From assembly GCA_006384855.1 (NCBI GenBank), contig VCJN01002786.1, positions 1 to 64,000 of the forward strand: DNA of 64,000 nucleotides. Reading direction: 5' to 3'. Shown one piece after another: positions 38,342-50,200 of this stretch (position 1 is the stretch's first letter; each line of letters starts with the position of its first letter). The position numbers were made by a program, and so were the translations under genes. The notes below the pieces were generated by a model. That model made no database searches. It saw only the letters and a program-made list of their open reading frames with translations, and was not told the DNA's origin. Source of the stretch: Tetraselmis striata. Lineage: Eukaryota > Chlorophyta > Chlorodendrophyceae > Chlorodendrales > Chlorodendraceae.

Positions 38342-39198
38342 CTCTCTTGCCACTGCGCTACACTCGTGATGCGGCCCGGCAGGAGCACGTAGCAAACCCA
38401 GTCCAATGGATGCAGGCACACCGCGACCCTGGCCAGGCCCCCGGCCAATGCGATAGATCTCGGTTGGGCGACGGTGCCCTCCCCTCCCTCGCGGCCGTGA
38501 AACATCACCATGCAACAGGCCCTACCGCCTGCATGCGGCCTCGTGAAGTCGAGTGATGAGACAACTCGGCGTGATGCGCGGTAGACAACAGGCGAGTCGA
38601 CACATTTGAATGCGCCCATTCTTCGGACTGCGGTTCACTGGAAATGCGTAACAACAACGAGCTGGGACCGAAAGTGAGCGTGCCGCCTTGCGGCTTTCCG
38701 CCGCTCAAGCCGAGGCTCCCTGGGAGCCCGCCATGTGGCTGCACCAAGTCTTGATGACGTACGGCCCGCTGACTGTCGTCCGATACCTCCTTGAGCCCCC
38801 CCCCCCCCCCCCCCCCCCCCCCTCTCTCCGCAACAACTGATGCTCTGGGCATCTGCATGGCCACCAACACGGGTCACGCGCCGACTCGCAGAAGGCAGTC
38901 ATCAGTTGCGGGCTTGGCCAGAGGCCCGGATCATGGACTCCGCAATCGACACCTGCGCACCATCATTACGATTCAAAGCCACACCAAGGCGGTGCAGACG
39001 AACAGGTGGCCTGCAGAGGCCCCGCGCGAAGCACGCCCCAAGTGGACCCTCCGCGGCGTCGGGGGCGGGCCCTTCCCTTATGCTGGGGTAAACACAGCTT
39101 GTCAAGAGAACGGGCTACATTCAGCTGCAAACAGTTTCGAAACAAATGTGTTCACGAATTGCGCGAGAGGTTCGCAGGCCGGGATGGCCGGAACTTTC

Positions 39199-39259
<61 letters not shown>

Positions 39260-39572
39260 CCTCGCACACGCATACACACGCACACACACACACGGAAGCA
39301 TGGTATACCGCGCTTGATATATTTCGTGTTGCGTCAATTCAAATCCACGCCGAGGGGGGGGGGGGGGCACCATAAGCAGGGATCATACAAGCGGAGCTGA
39401 GTTTTGAGCTGCGCCAGTTGAGAGAGGCAACCCGGATCTGGACGAAGAGGTAGAGTTGGTTGTTTGTGGGGGGGGGGGGGGGGGGGTCCAACAATAAAGT
39501 AGTTCCGGGCGGCGATGTGCCCGAGATTACCCACCCTCCCTGGCCACTCTACACGCGGCCGGGGTGGGGCAC
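38342..39572. other. Intergenic region between convergent SBP and KH genes
   Basis: No complete gene. Holds poly-C at 38798-38821, poly-G at 39354-39366 and 39468-39486, and a (CA)n tract. A last exon of the KH gene may lie near 39410-39390 (minus), after an acceptor ending GGCGCAG, but I could not fix its stop. Confidence 0.45.
39201..39293. repeat. (CA)n microsatellite
   Basis: Pure CA units 39201-39258, then interrupted CA-rich sequence to 39293. Confidence 0.98.
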
Positions 39573-42500
39573 CTGTTGAGGCGTGCCCGAGATGTCCACC
39601 GCGCGCAGCGAGTTGGGCGCCTGGCCGGGCGTCTGTGGCGGCACTTTGATATGCGCGCCGCTCTTCTCCCTGCGTAAGAGGCGGGGGGGGGGGGGGGGGG
39701 GGGGGGGCGGGCATGCCTACGTTCAGACCGCCGGATGCAGGGCGCCGCTGTGAGAGTGTATGGAGTCAGACACCAGACTCGACCGAGCTTTCCCATTGAC
39801 TCAAATCCCGTTGACTCCGTAGGCGCAAATGCGCACTAACACAGACGCACACAGGGGGGCAGAGGCAGACCGGAACAGATACCGACAGACGCATAGATGG
39901 ACACAGGGACACCCACAGATATGGACACGCGGGCAAGGAAGCATTCGCAGGCACTGACATGTACCAAGACACACACACAGACACTCAGAGATGTAGACAC
40001 AGGCACACAGACATGGGGTGCTTGGGGCTGTCCGGGGATGGGCCTTGACTGCCGAGCTCAGACGCATTAGTAAATGCCTGGACCGCAAGTCGCGAGCGGG
40101 GTGTCAAACGCCGAGTCCGACTCGGCTCGCAGGCTGCGCAATGCGCGCAATGCAGCTAGCGGGCGCACCTGATGTGCGCGATGTTGCTGCCGCCCGCGCC
40201 GATGATCCAGCCCACCTGGCTGTTGGGCACGGTGATGGTCCTCTTGGTGCTGGAGGCCGAGGCCGAGGCCGGCTGCATCTGAGGCAGCAGCAGCAGTCGG
40301 CGTCCCTCAGCCCTGCGCCAAGGTCAGAACAGAATACCCTAACACCCTAGAAACATCACAGACGCAAGCCCTACAAACAGCCCGCCTCTCAAACCTCGTT
40401 GTGGGATCAACGATGTCTGGCCCTAGCTGCTTGCAACAGGCCGGCCACTGCATGCTGCTTAGGGTATGAATAGGGTTTTGCAGTGTGCAGCTGTTTCCCC
40501 TTTCCTATGCATATGTTGGTGTACATCAGCTCGGCAGCCGGGTTGCTTAGAAACCCTTGTCCGCGTGAGCATTGCCTGCCTGTATTAGAAAGGTCAAGGC
40601 AAATCATTGTGAAGGTATGACTTAGGGTTTAGGTTTTGGCATAATAGGGTTTCACCTGCATCGGGAGCATGCCGCCCCCGCCTGGCGCTTGCGGCATCAT
40701 CGGGCCGCCCCCGCCGCCGCCCATCACCGGCGGCGCCCCCATCCCAGGCGCCATGCCGCCCCCGAGCTCCGCCGCCTGCGGCCCCGCCGGCCCTGACTGG
40801 CCGAGCGCCGCCCACACGCAGGGCGGCGGCCCGCCCGGCGAATCGCGCGGGGGGTTCTCCCACAGCTTGCGCGCAATCATCTGCCGCCCAGCGCAACGCC
40901 GCCCGTCAGGAGCCTTACGACATAGGGTTAAATCATACGCCCAAACATACCCTAATCCCATCATGCGGCAATCACACGTGTGCAGAGGGGAGCTACAGCA
41001 GAGCAGCCGTCAACCAACGCAGCAGAGATGATGCACGAGCCGGAATTTCCTCGTCGGACATACACTCTGACTTGTTCTGGGGTTTCAAGTTCCATTTAGG
41101 GTTGCATCTAGGGTTTCTAGTGCGAGTCGATTCATTTCGAATATATAGATGTCCAACTATCGAGATGCCTATGGTTTAGCTTCTTCATTGTTAGCGCTAA
41201 GTAGGTCTGGCTGCTCTACCCTGGAGACGGTGCCCCGTGCGGCAGATTTGGGTGGGGGGGGGGGGGGGGGGGGGGCGCACGGCCAGGGCCTTCTGCAGCT
41301 GCTCCAGGTTACCATTCATCCTGGTGACACCCACAGCGTGCCCCTCAGCGATGCGGAGGAAAAGGGTGGGGTACGGCCACGGCTGCGTGGGCGTGCCCCT
41401 GGCAGGTGTGCAGCCCAGGCTGAGCACTAGTCCGCTGGCGGCGTAAAGATACACGTTGCCCGACACACGCGGCAGCGAGTGCAGCACAGCATCTGTAATT
41501 GAGTGAGACGCGGGCCACTGCGGCGATGGTTGCACGACATGAACTCAGGCGAAGTTCATCTGAATTTGGCAGAGTCCGGCCTGAATTCTGGTCGGGCCGT
41601 TTCACAACAGCCCTTTGCCTTTGCGTACACTCTGCGCCTGTGTCAGCGCGGATTGCGTGTTGAAGCTTAGGCGGCGTTTCAATGGCGGGGAAGGTTATGA
41701 CGGTGCTTTCCATTATGCGATTTTGGCATGCTGATGATCGCTACTAGCTTTTGCATGGGACGTAGAAGAGGAGGTACAGAGGAGGGGGGGGGGGTATCCT
41801 TGCATGGACCCGCATTTGGCTCAAGGGCATTACCGCATCCCCAAAGTGGGCAGACAGCGAAGCCCTTGCAGCACACACACATGTATATACATATACATGT
41901 ACATGCTGGGGCGGCCTGAATGCAGGGTCCTTCCGGCCAACTCTGGTGGAAGCAGGGGGGGGAGGAAGGCCAAAGGGGGGGCGCACTGCAGCACACGGTC
42001 GTTGTCCAGGGCGACCAGCGGCAGCTCCTCCGGAGGCAGTATCCTCACACTGGCGCCCGTCTCCTCGCGCGCCTGCTTGATGAAGACGCCGCCCCTGGCG
42101 CCGCCGACACAGCGCCGACTCCAGCGTCAGCACCTCACTCCATCGCCAGGGGCACCAGAGGGCATGCAGCAGGCCCGAGGGGGAAGGGACACCCACTTGC
42201 CGATGATGCAGCCCGCCTGGCTCTGGGGCACCAGCAGGCGGAGCTGCGTCTTGGGGCTGGCCACGTCGGAGGGGTCTGCGCTCGCTGGTGCGGTCTGCTC
42301 CGCCTCGATCAGCTTCTGGTGCAGCGCACGCACTGCGCTCTGCGACACCCCGCCGGGGGCAGGTGGCCGTTTCAGGGGGCCTCAGGCTGCCGCCGACACA
42401 CACGATGACCTTGCGCCGTCCGTCCCGGGACGGGAACTCGCGGGAGTTGAGCGCGCGGTGGGATGGCGCTGACGAGGCTAGATGCAGGGGGGCTGCAGCA

Positions 42501-42988
42501 GGGGGTTTCGGGGCAAATAATCGCGGTGGCCACTCGCCTGGGCGGCGCACTGCTCGAAGGAGTCGTTCGTCTTGGACGAGACGATGATCACCCGCTCCTC
42601 GGAGCCCAGCAGCCCCTCGGCCACCTGCCCCCGGCCACCCACCTCTTAAGGCGAAGCGAAGCGCTGGCGGTGGGTGCGGCAAGAACGTAGACACGCAGGT
42701 AGCAGTGCGCTCTGCCGGCCATCAGCGGACGGGCGGGCGGCGCACCTTGAGCCTGGAGCCAGTGTCCTGGCGGACCTGCCGGATGGTGGCGCCGCCCTTG
42801 CCTATGACGTAGCCCGCGAAGCGCGAGGGCGTGAGGAGCCGGTACACGGTGTCCGCCCGGGCGCTACCAGCCGGCCGCGCCGCCTTCTTGGCCGGCGGGC
42901 GATTATCCTCGCCTGGAGGTGGCCGCTTGTCCCCCAGCACGCCACCGCCATCGGCCGCGGGTGCGGTATCCCCCTCGCCCGCAGCCAT
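39573..42988 (-). CDS. Three-KH-domain RNA-binding protein (PCBP/hnRNP K-like)
   Basis: Binds single-stranded C- or U-rich RNA; relatives act in splicing, mRNA stability and translation. Exons (minus): 42988-42746, 42624-42538, 42339-42197, 42094-41987, one or two around 41500-41260 (join unresolved), 40880-40656, 40278-40169, 39669-39573, and probably a last one left of this. KH1: YRLLTPSRFAGYVIGKGGAT (GKGG loop). KH2: LRLLVPQSQAGCIIGK split across an intron to GGVFIKQAREETGASVRI. KH3: TITVPNSQVGWIIGAGGSNI then EKSGAHIKVPPQ. A Gly/Met/Pro-rich linker (exon 40880-40656) separates KH2 and KH3. Start ATG at 42988 is followed by a charged N terminus with PPAKKAARP. The donor after 42538 is GC. 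Several introns begin with GTGCG and C tracts, one of about 20 C. Poly(C)-binding function is inferred from family only. Confidence 0.85.
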
Positions 42989-44498
42989 CCGCCCGCTCGG
43001 CCGTAGGTGAGCCGGTGGGTACCCGGACGGGGGTTCTGCCTCAGCAGGTAGGCCGCTTGCGATGGCACGCTCAGTGCTCGCCGCGCGCGTCGAAGCAATC
43101 TATTTGACGACGCCGCGGTAGGAACCAGATGTGTATCTGTATAAACGGCTACGCGCACTTGGGCTCACAAGGACCGTTTCCGCAAGCTGCAAACTTGCAG
43201 ACGGAAGGGGCAGAACTGAGCAGCATGATCATGAGCGACCCGAGATATAATCAGTCGCGCGAGTCGCTGCTGGCCTGGCCTGGGACCGCCGTCAGGCCAT
43301 CTATCAGGCTATAGTACGGACAGTGACGAGGCGGCTCAGTACGGCCGTACGGGTAGAAGTAAGCTCATGTAATCAGCATGGTAGAAGTAAGGATTACCCG
43401 TAGCAAGTAGCGCTACCTGCTGATGCTTGCTTTATATTTTACAGCGCCGCCAGCATACAAGGACTTTACGCTAAACAGCCGGAATCATTACGAAACAAAA
43501 CGAAGTCCGATCGGCGACCTCCAAAGCAGTCTACGTATTAGTTAGCGGGCAGGACACAGCACTTCTGCGCCCCTCCTCTAGCCCTGGCGCGGGCGGCACC
43601 CGTATTATTGCCACTGCGTTTTTTGGCGCGATTTACGCGATTGTGCGCAATAACTGCGTACAGCTGAGTTTTAACTCTGGCTGCAAATGATGATGTCTTG
43701 AGATATATACTTACATGAGCTAGCTGCAGAAGGCGACATCATATCACGCGATATGATGTCTTGAGATGGAAAAATCGTGCAGAGTGTGCTGAGCGGAGAC
43801 AGCATGTAATTACATTGCTTTTCTGTTCCTAATATCTGATGAAGTGAGTGCATGATTTTGTAATGCTACAAATAATCTGACAATGAAATGGCAGGAATAT
43901 TCTGCGCAGGCAGCCAGATGACCACCAAATCCATCAGCATCTTCTGATGCACAGAAGCTTTCTAACCCAGAACAATATTCCCCACTGTGTGCCGCTGACA
44001 CAAATTACAGGCGTACTGTACTTCGCCGTCAGTGCATCATTACTCTCCCCAATAATACCGCTTACGCAAACAATTAACTGCTTGATACCACACAGGGTAT
44101 GTTTGATGGCCATGGCAGCTGGGTGCATTGCGAGGTATGAAGCAAACGCATGAGACTTACAGAGCAAGCTTCCACTGCAATTACTGGAACCCTGATGTTT
44201 GCTAGAGAAGTTACAAGTAACACCCGCAGTCCATTCCTGGGCGGCTGGGCGGCTATTTAACACACGATCAATGGAATGTCTTGATTGGATGGTAGGTAAA
44301 AGCGTATTGTGGCACATTGTGCTAGCGTAGCGCTACGCAGCTGCCCCTGCCTAGGTTGCCTGGAACATAATATCCGAAATTGCACGCCGCATGCTGCATC
44401 GCGAGTGGCTTTGTGATGGCACGCTTCGGCTCCAACCGTGCTGCTGCACGGAGTACCTCGGCAACCACAGAGGCGAGCCATCAGAGGAAAAGGACTAC
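42989..44498. other. Intergenic between KH and EF-hand genes
   Basis: No conserved coding signal. Likely contains the KH promoter (just right of 42988) and the EF-hand 3' UTR. TTACA at 44211-44215 reads TGTAA on the minus strand, 284 nt after the EF-hand stop, and could be its poly(A) signal. Confidence 0.4.
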
Positions 44499-46460
44499 TC
44501 AGTTGTTCTTCACTGACCACACAATGAACTCCTCCAGCTCCACCAAGCCATTCTTGTTTGTGTCGATTTCGTCCATGACTGCCTGGACCTGGCGATGCGC
44601 AGCAATGTTATCCCAGTCAGTGCTGAGGAAACTCACAGGCAAGCCCCACCGCCAGCGCTTGTCCGCATCGGCGGAGTCAGGAGGCTCTGCTCATACATTC
44701 AGGTGCTCCTCCTTGCCTCCCATTGCTACCAGCATCTCCTTCAGCTCCGCCAATCCAATCTTGTCCTTCCCATCCCCGTTGCTAGCATACAGACTGAAGA
44801 AGGAGCGGTACGTCACGAGCTTGCAGTCATTGTTGAACCAGTGAGAAAACTCTTCAAATGAGACCTTCATGTCCCCATCCCTGTCCAGAGTAGACATGGC
44901 GATGGCGATGTTCTCTTCTGATATGTTCTCTGCGCCGCAGCCAGATAGATGGCATCAGAAGTGATGGAGAATATTGTTCCAGGCAGCAATCGCATTATTT
45001 GGGCTAGCTGGAAGCAACCACATTGCCTCACTGCCTTACCTGCACACAGCTTCAGCACATTGGGAATCTCCTCCGCCTCAATGAAGCCGCTGCCGTCTGC
45101 GTCCATCTGGTCGAATATCGTCCGCATCTGCTGTGTACTGTGGTCGTTATAAAACCAGTTCATGAGCGCATCACGTGTGACTGTCCCATCCGGGTTGTCA
45201 TCCCCTATGAGCGCATGCTTCAAGTGTCCATAGTTAGCCTGCGGTGCAGTCACAGGGGACAAGCAGCGAGAGTTGGTGTGCGGACGTGTGCGGGCGCAGA
45301 GGGGGTCAGATGAGCCAGATGCCCAACAGCCAAAACAGGCATCGCTGAGCTGTGAGTATGCATGAAACAGCTGCCGCATGAGACACGCCAGAACAAGTTG
45401 CCAAACTGCTTGTCCAATCACCTGTAGATCCGCTGCCAGCCCCTGCAGCTCGCTCTGTGAAATCGTGCCATCGCCGTTGAGGTCATACGTTGAGAAGATG
45501 GACTCTACAAACACCTTGGGTACCACGCCAGTAGATTTCTGCAGCCAGAGTGGGGAGCGAAAAAGAGAGCCATGCTTAGCTCCGCCAGCTTGCATGACGG
45601 GTATTGCATGGCCTAAATTAGCGCCACCGGCATCTTGCCTTGAACAGATTTTGCGTTGCCGCCACCGCATCCATGTCCCGGTCCTTGCTCTGCCTGACGC
45701 CAAAGTGCTTGAGATTGCCCGCCTTGTTAACGTTAGACTTCTCCAGCAGTTGCCCGCCAGGCGCCTTGGAAAAACTGCCACCTTCTTCAAAGACATCCGC
45801 AGAGTCGGGAATGTTTAGTAAGGGCGTTTTTCAGCGTGGTTTCCACATCCTCTTCCACAGGCTGCTCTGTAGTTGGCTCAGAAGCAGGCTGCGTCTCAGC
45901 GGGGGAAGTATCAGGTTCCGCAGCAAGGGGAGAGGTCTCCACAGGTGCTTCGGGAGGCGGTTCGCTGAGTGGAGCATCAGGCACGCTCGGCGCCTCAGCC
46001 TCAGCAGTGGCAGGGTTGCCAGCCACCGGCTGGGGAGCCGCCCGCAAGTCGTTGGATCGGTCCGCCACGCTTCTTGGACCCAGCACGTCCGTCTCTTTTT
46101 TCCTGAAGGAAACTCCTTTCTTTGGGCCCTGTGCTCACAGGGAGAAGCACGGCTTCAGGCATGCGCAGCCGGACCCACGTGCCCATGCAGGAGTCATACC
46201 GCGTGGAGTGCGCCAAGCCCTGCGACAAGCGCGACCCCGGCGGAGGAAAGGACGACGGGGGGGGGGGGGGGGGGGGGGGGGGGGCTGAAGTGTGCCACAT
46301 GTTTCACAGGCCCAAGTACCTTCATGGATGGTCCCGACTTCAGAGCCGGCCTGACTCCATCTGCGCAGCCGCCGATGTTCGTCCTCCCGCTCGCCGTCGA
46401 CACCGGATTTGTCGGCACAGGTTTGTCCGGCTCTGCAGCGACACTGGCCGAGCAACCCAT
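44499..46460 (-). CDS. Multi-EF-hand calcium-binding protein with MGCS start
   Basis: Probable membrane-anchored calcium sensor. Exon 1 (46460-46308) starts MGCSASVAAEPDKP, a typical N-myristoylation plus palmitoylation start. Exon 2 begins at 46128 (GPKKGVSFRKKETD) and becomes Pro/Glu/Ala-rich. The frame changes near 45,820, so an intron or indel is unresolved. The next exon ends at 45649 with a GC donor (GCAAGA). Further exons are 45538-45422, 45238-45040, 44929-44697 and a last one ending with TGA at 44499. EF loops seen: DLNGDGTISQSE, DDNPDGTVTRDA, DADGSGFIEAEE, DRDGDMKVSFEE, a weak SNGDGKDKIGLAE and DTNKNGLVELEE. The last join (44697 to about 44622) is uncertain. Intron 1 carries a run of about 28 C in sense orientation. 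No kinase or phosphatase domain is present, so it is not a CDPK. Confidence 0.8.
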
Positions 46461-47082
46461 CGCGCAGGCAACCGCAAATGCGGTGTTATGCCAGTGAAGC
46501 TGCCGCCCTGCAGCTGCTTCGAGGTGTGGCGTGTCCAGCCGCGGCAAAGGGCCTACGCACCAATAGCATAGATGGGATGGCGGATTTAAGACGGGGCGGC
46601 GGTCAGAAGCAAGTACGAAGTACCGGTACAGTAAGGCACGAACTGCGGTGTCCGGTTATGCGCCATCCCCGCCCCTCCCGGGCGCTCACCCCAGTTTTCC
46701 AGGCGGCAGCAGCCGCAAATCGCAAAGAAGTGCCGCTATTCAGGCCGCCTCGCCGAGTATGCAAGCCCTGGGGTGTGCGCTACGTGCAGTCAGACACGAC
46801 TGCGCGGGTGGCATGCCGGGGGTGGGACGGGATATGTGCGGTAGCCCTGCATAATACCCGTACCAGTACTGACGGCATGCCGCCGGCCCCGCAAGCGTAC
46901 GGGTACCATACAGGAACGCTATATACAAGTTGGGGACCGGGTAAGGATTACCGATAGATAGCGACTACTGCGCTGAAACTTGTGCAGGATATAACACTAC
47001 ACTTCGTCATAGTTTTCGGCAGGCGGCGAATGCGGCGAGGGGTAAAGTAAAGTACAGTTCGCCCCAGGACGAGGGGGTTTGT
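46461..47082. other. Intergenic, no gene seen
   Basis: Likely EF-hand promoter region near its right edge; otherwise nothing recognised. Confidence 0.4.
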
Positions 47083-47328
47083 TTTTTCGCCCCCGGGACA
47101 GGACTGGCACCAGTGAAACCCTTGCAGCGTCTCTGCGACGGCCGTTTGGGCAGCAATCCAGTGACGGAAAGCCCTGGGTAGGCGACGCTCCGTTATAGTC
47201 ATCAAGCAAACTGCCGAAGCATTCTGCAAGACTAATTGAAGGCCAGTGACGGAATTTCCAACACTGTTGGATCACCGTCTAAAACACTGCCATCAAAATA
47301 CCCGGCACTGACCACGAAAGGTCCGCCC
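47083..47328 (-). repeat. Dispersed repeat, copy 1 (inverted relative to 55.6 kb)
   Basis: The reverse complement matches 55638-55885 across about 245 bp with small indels. Shared blocks include AATTAGTCTTGCAGA and GGGCTTTCCGT. In the repeat's sense it can be read as SISLAECFGSLLD and PTQGFPSLD, so it may be a decayed coding end of a retroelement. Confidence 0.85.
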
Positions 47329-47454
47329 TACGGGACGAGGGGTACTGCTCGCATTCGCTGGTTTGCAGATTTCAACCCCGGCATCATCACGGATACCACA
47401 CGGCCAGCGGTATCGCACACCCGTTAATAAGCCATATGACAATAAGCCACAGCA

Positions 47455-47725
47455 ACGTACAGTCCGCTGACTTCGCTCGCTTGAGCGGTGGTCTCTTACC
47501 CGAGAGGTCCCGGGTTTGATTCCTGGTCGATGTATTTCCAATCGGCAATATCGGCCCGGCGTGTCATCCGGGGGTTCGAATGAGGCAATGATGGTCTAAC
47601 TATTACCTCTTAACTTAGAAAGGTTGGGCTATGCCTTACCTACGACTGCAGTTGGCGCAAGAGGTCAAGTGTTGGGGGGGCTTCGGCCAATGTCTTGGGG
47701 CGAATTTCATTCTACTTTAATCCAC
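47455..47725 (+). mobile_element. tRNA-related SINE, copy 1
   Basis: The head (about 47457-47535) resembles a tRNA gene: a D-arm-like CGCTTGAGCGGT, an anticodon-like stem CTCTTACCCGAGAG, and a T-arm-like GGGTTTGATTCCTGG (B box). It is followed by a body shared with copy 2 (GGCAATATCGGCC, then GTTGGCGCAAGAGGTCAAGT and GCTTCGGCC). A tRNA-like head plus unrelated body is the SINE pattern. The stems are too degraded for a working tRNA. Confidence 0.65.
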
Positions 47726-47879
47726 TTTAAATTACTGTGGTACGCTTTCGCGGGAAAGTGGTTCTTGAATGCACTGCGCTGATAGCACGCACGGACTTCT
47801 TGACTTACTGCGCTTACATCACGCTTTTCCATCGATCTAATTGAAAAAGCAGTAACAGGAAGACACGGCTAAATTACAA

Positions 47880-48150
47880 GGTACATTCCTTGTCCGCTCG
47901 GTTGAGCAGTCGTCTCGTATGCGAGAGGTCCAAGGATCGATTCTTGGTCGATGTATTTCGGCAATATCGGCCATGCGTGTTTTGGGTCTACCCAGTTGAT
48001 GCGGCATTAGCCCTTCGCTATTCAAATGAGGCAATTTCTGGTCCAAGGGCTATGCCAGACCTACGACTACAGTTGGCGCAAGAGGTCAAGTGTTGGGGCG
48101 GCTTCGGCCGATGTCCCGCCCGGGGCGAACTTTACTTTTACGTTTATACG
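47880..48150 (+). mobile_element. tRNA-related SINE, copy 2
   Basis: Same head (CTCGGTTGAGCAGT, TCTCGTATGCGAGA, GGATCGATTCTTGG) and same body as copy 1, about 425 bp downstream in the same orientation. The T-arm stem CCAAG/CTTGG is perfect here. Confidence 0.65.
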
Positions 48151-48399
48151 GATACACCGTCGGCATCGCGTGGCACGCGCGAGTGTGCCGTCTGTGTACC
48201 TCTGCCACGTGCCGGTATAGCATATATACGGGTGGCTGCCGGAAATTCTCCATATATATGTAGTTACACAATCATTGGATGATTAGTGCTGGTAGCGTTC
48301 AGCGTGTACGATGTGCCGAAGCTCGTGAATGTATGATGCGTAGTAAAGCGGCAGTCTTTTGATGCCCGAGCAAGTCACCATTCTGAAACTGCTCGCTGA

Positions 48400-48790
48400 T
48401 GTGAAAAAGGGTTGCTAGCAAGCAAGCGGGCACAAAGGGCGCCGGCGTCATCAAGGAGTGCAACAAAGCCTTCAAGTCTATGTGTCTCGATGGAAAGGGG
48501 CTACAAGCACTACGCCAAGAAGTTAATAAAGGCAGGCAAGCATCGAGTGCTATCCCCGGCGAGACTTTCAATCCCTCTTATCACCATTTTCCCTAGCAAG
48601 CCTAGCCTCAAGAAAATGACTGGTACACCCCATGCACGATGGGCGGATGGGGAGCTCCATATGTAAGTCGTGCCCTTCCTACATTGATTTGTTAAATTTG
48701 CATACATCCCATCGTCGTCCTCTACCATAGCATGCTTCATTGCTAAAATGCGTCGTGTGATTCGTAAATCGGATTGAATGGATGCTATGG
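48400..48790 (+). pseudogene. Truncated second copy of a methylase-gene exon and its intron
   Basis: GVIKECNKAFKSMCLDG at about 48445-48500 matches FIIKKCNKIFKSRCLDRG in exon 29289-29699. The similarity continues through KPSLKKMTGTPHARWADGEL to a GTAAGTCGTGCC donor. It then runs into the intron, sharing CATACATCCCAT, CATGCTTCATT and TGTGATTCGTAAATCGG with 29700-29795. Frames are broken and both ends are missing. Confidence 0.75.
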
Positions 48791-50200
48791 CTTGATACTT
48801 TCGGCCGATTTTTACTTGGTCAAGAAAAGAAGAAGCGTCAGTGTTGCGGCACGACAAGATAAGGTCAGCGGAGTGCGGCCTCTTTGAAGTGCCCGCCGCC
48901 AACATGACCTCCCCGCCCCCTCCCCCCCCACCCCCACACAAGCCGCCGGAACGAGCCGCTGCACCCCTACACCTTTATACCTTCGCCGCGCGACGATGAA
49001 TTCAAGCCACTAGATGTGCCGACCCCGGAGAAGCCGGGGTATCAAATCACCGAATGACGTGCGCGCCCCCGCGTGCTCTCAACAATATCGCCTGCTTTTT
49101 CGCGATTTATATATATTAATCGGTGGAGCAACCGATGACCGCCCACCCCCACGATGCGATCCGCTATGAGCCGTCAACGCTGCGCGCCGACACGCCTTAT
49201 GCCCCGGAGAAGCCTACCTCGGCTTTGCCGGAGCCGCTGCTTCAAGGCACCGCCGGGGCGAGATCCGGGCCGCCCCCCGTATTACCCGACAAGTCTACTC
49301 CAATTTTCCGCGGCCCGGTGCCGGCACCAAAGTAGGCACCAACGCCCATTCCAGTGCGTCACATCTAAACCATGCGCGTGAGCGACCGAACTCCGGCCAG
49401 TACCGCGCCACTTCTACTAGTTGGAGAGCCCTCTCTACTCACTACCAACGACTGAGATCGAGACTGATACTGAGACCGAGACCGCGACCGAGCCGGTCGT
49501 CCCTGCCTCACCTGCCTCACCTGCCTCACCGGGGAGGGCCGGCCCGATCGCTGACCCGACAAGTGACCAAGAGTCCCAGACAGCAGCCGCCTACGGATTG
49601 GCCGCGGCCGCCGCGCACCCCGCGGCCGCCTCGACGGCAGCCAACGACGGCCCGCCATCCAGCCGCCCACCCAGCCCTCCCCCGAGCCCCTCCCATCCGG
49701 GCGCAGCCCGCTACCCAGCCGCCCCCGCCGTCATTTTCCGACGCCCTCGGGTGGCGGAAACCCCACCAGACAACCTCCACAGTGCCACCCCGCTACAACG
49801 CCCGCACCGGGCGCCCGGCCGATAACCGCCGCGTTTTTCCCGGCGGCCCGCGGCAAACCATTACGCGCCGCATCTTGACTACCCGGCTCAAGGGGACCGC
49901 AGCGTCCCGAGCGCAGCCACCTCCCACCCGCGACGCACACATGCTGGCCCCAACACCACTACTGTCGGACATCACATCCCTCCAGCACAACCAATGAGCG
50001 GGACAAGTCGAAGCCCCCGTCCCTTCCCGGCCGAGGCACATCACGAGCTAGGTCATGCCAGCACCGCAGCGCCCTTGGCCGCCCCTGAGCCCAACATCTG
50101 CAGCGCTTACGGCTTGACGCCTCGGCGGCTGCCTCAGCCGGAGCGTTGCAGGTATGCTAGTGGGGAGGGGTGGAATGGGAGGGGCCGTCCATGAGGGCGC
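48791..50200. other. Low-complexity, Pro/Ala-rich frames; no gene recognised
   Basis: Plus frames at 49123-49335 and 49421-49997 are rich in Pro, Ala, Ser and Thr and have no domain. Could be a gag-like or decayed retroelement region. A simple repeat encoding TETETETAT lies at about 49455-49490. Confidence 0.3.

Noticed and set aside
47457-47960. Functional tRNA genes
   Set aside because: Stems are incomplete and anticodon arms irregular; two copies share non-tRNA bodies, so SINE is the better call.
47293-48046. Short minus ORFs reading EIHRPGIKPGTSR and similar
   Set aside because: Antisense of tRNA-like SINE heads, a known source of false ORFs.
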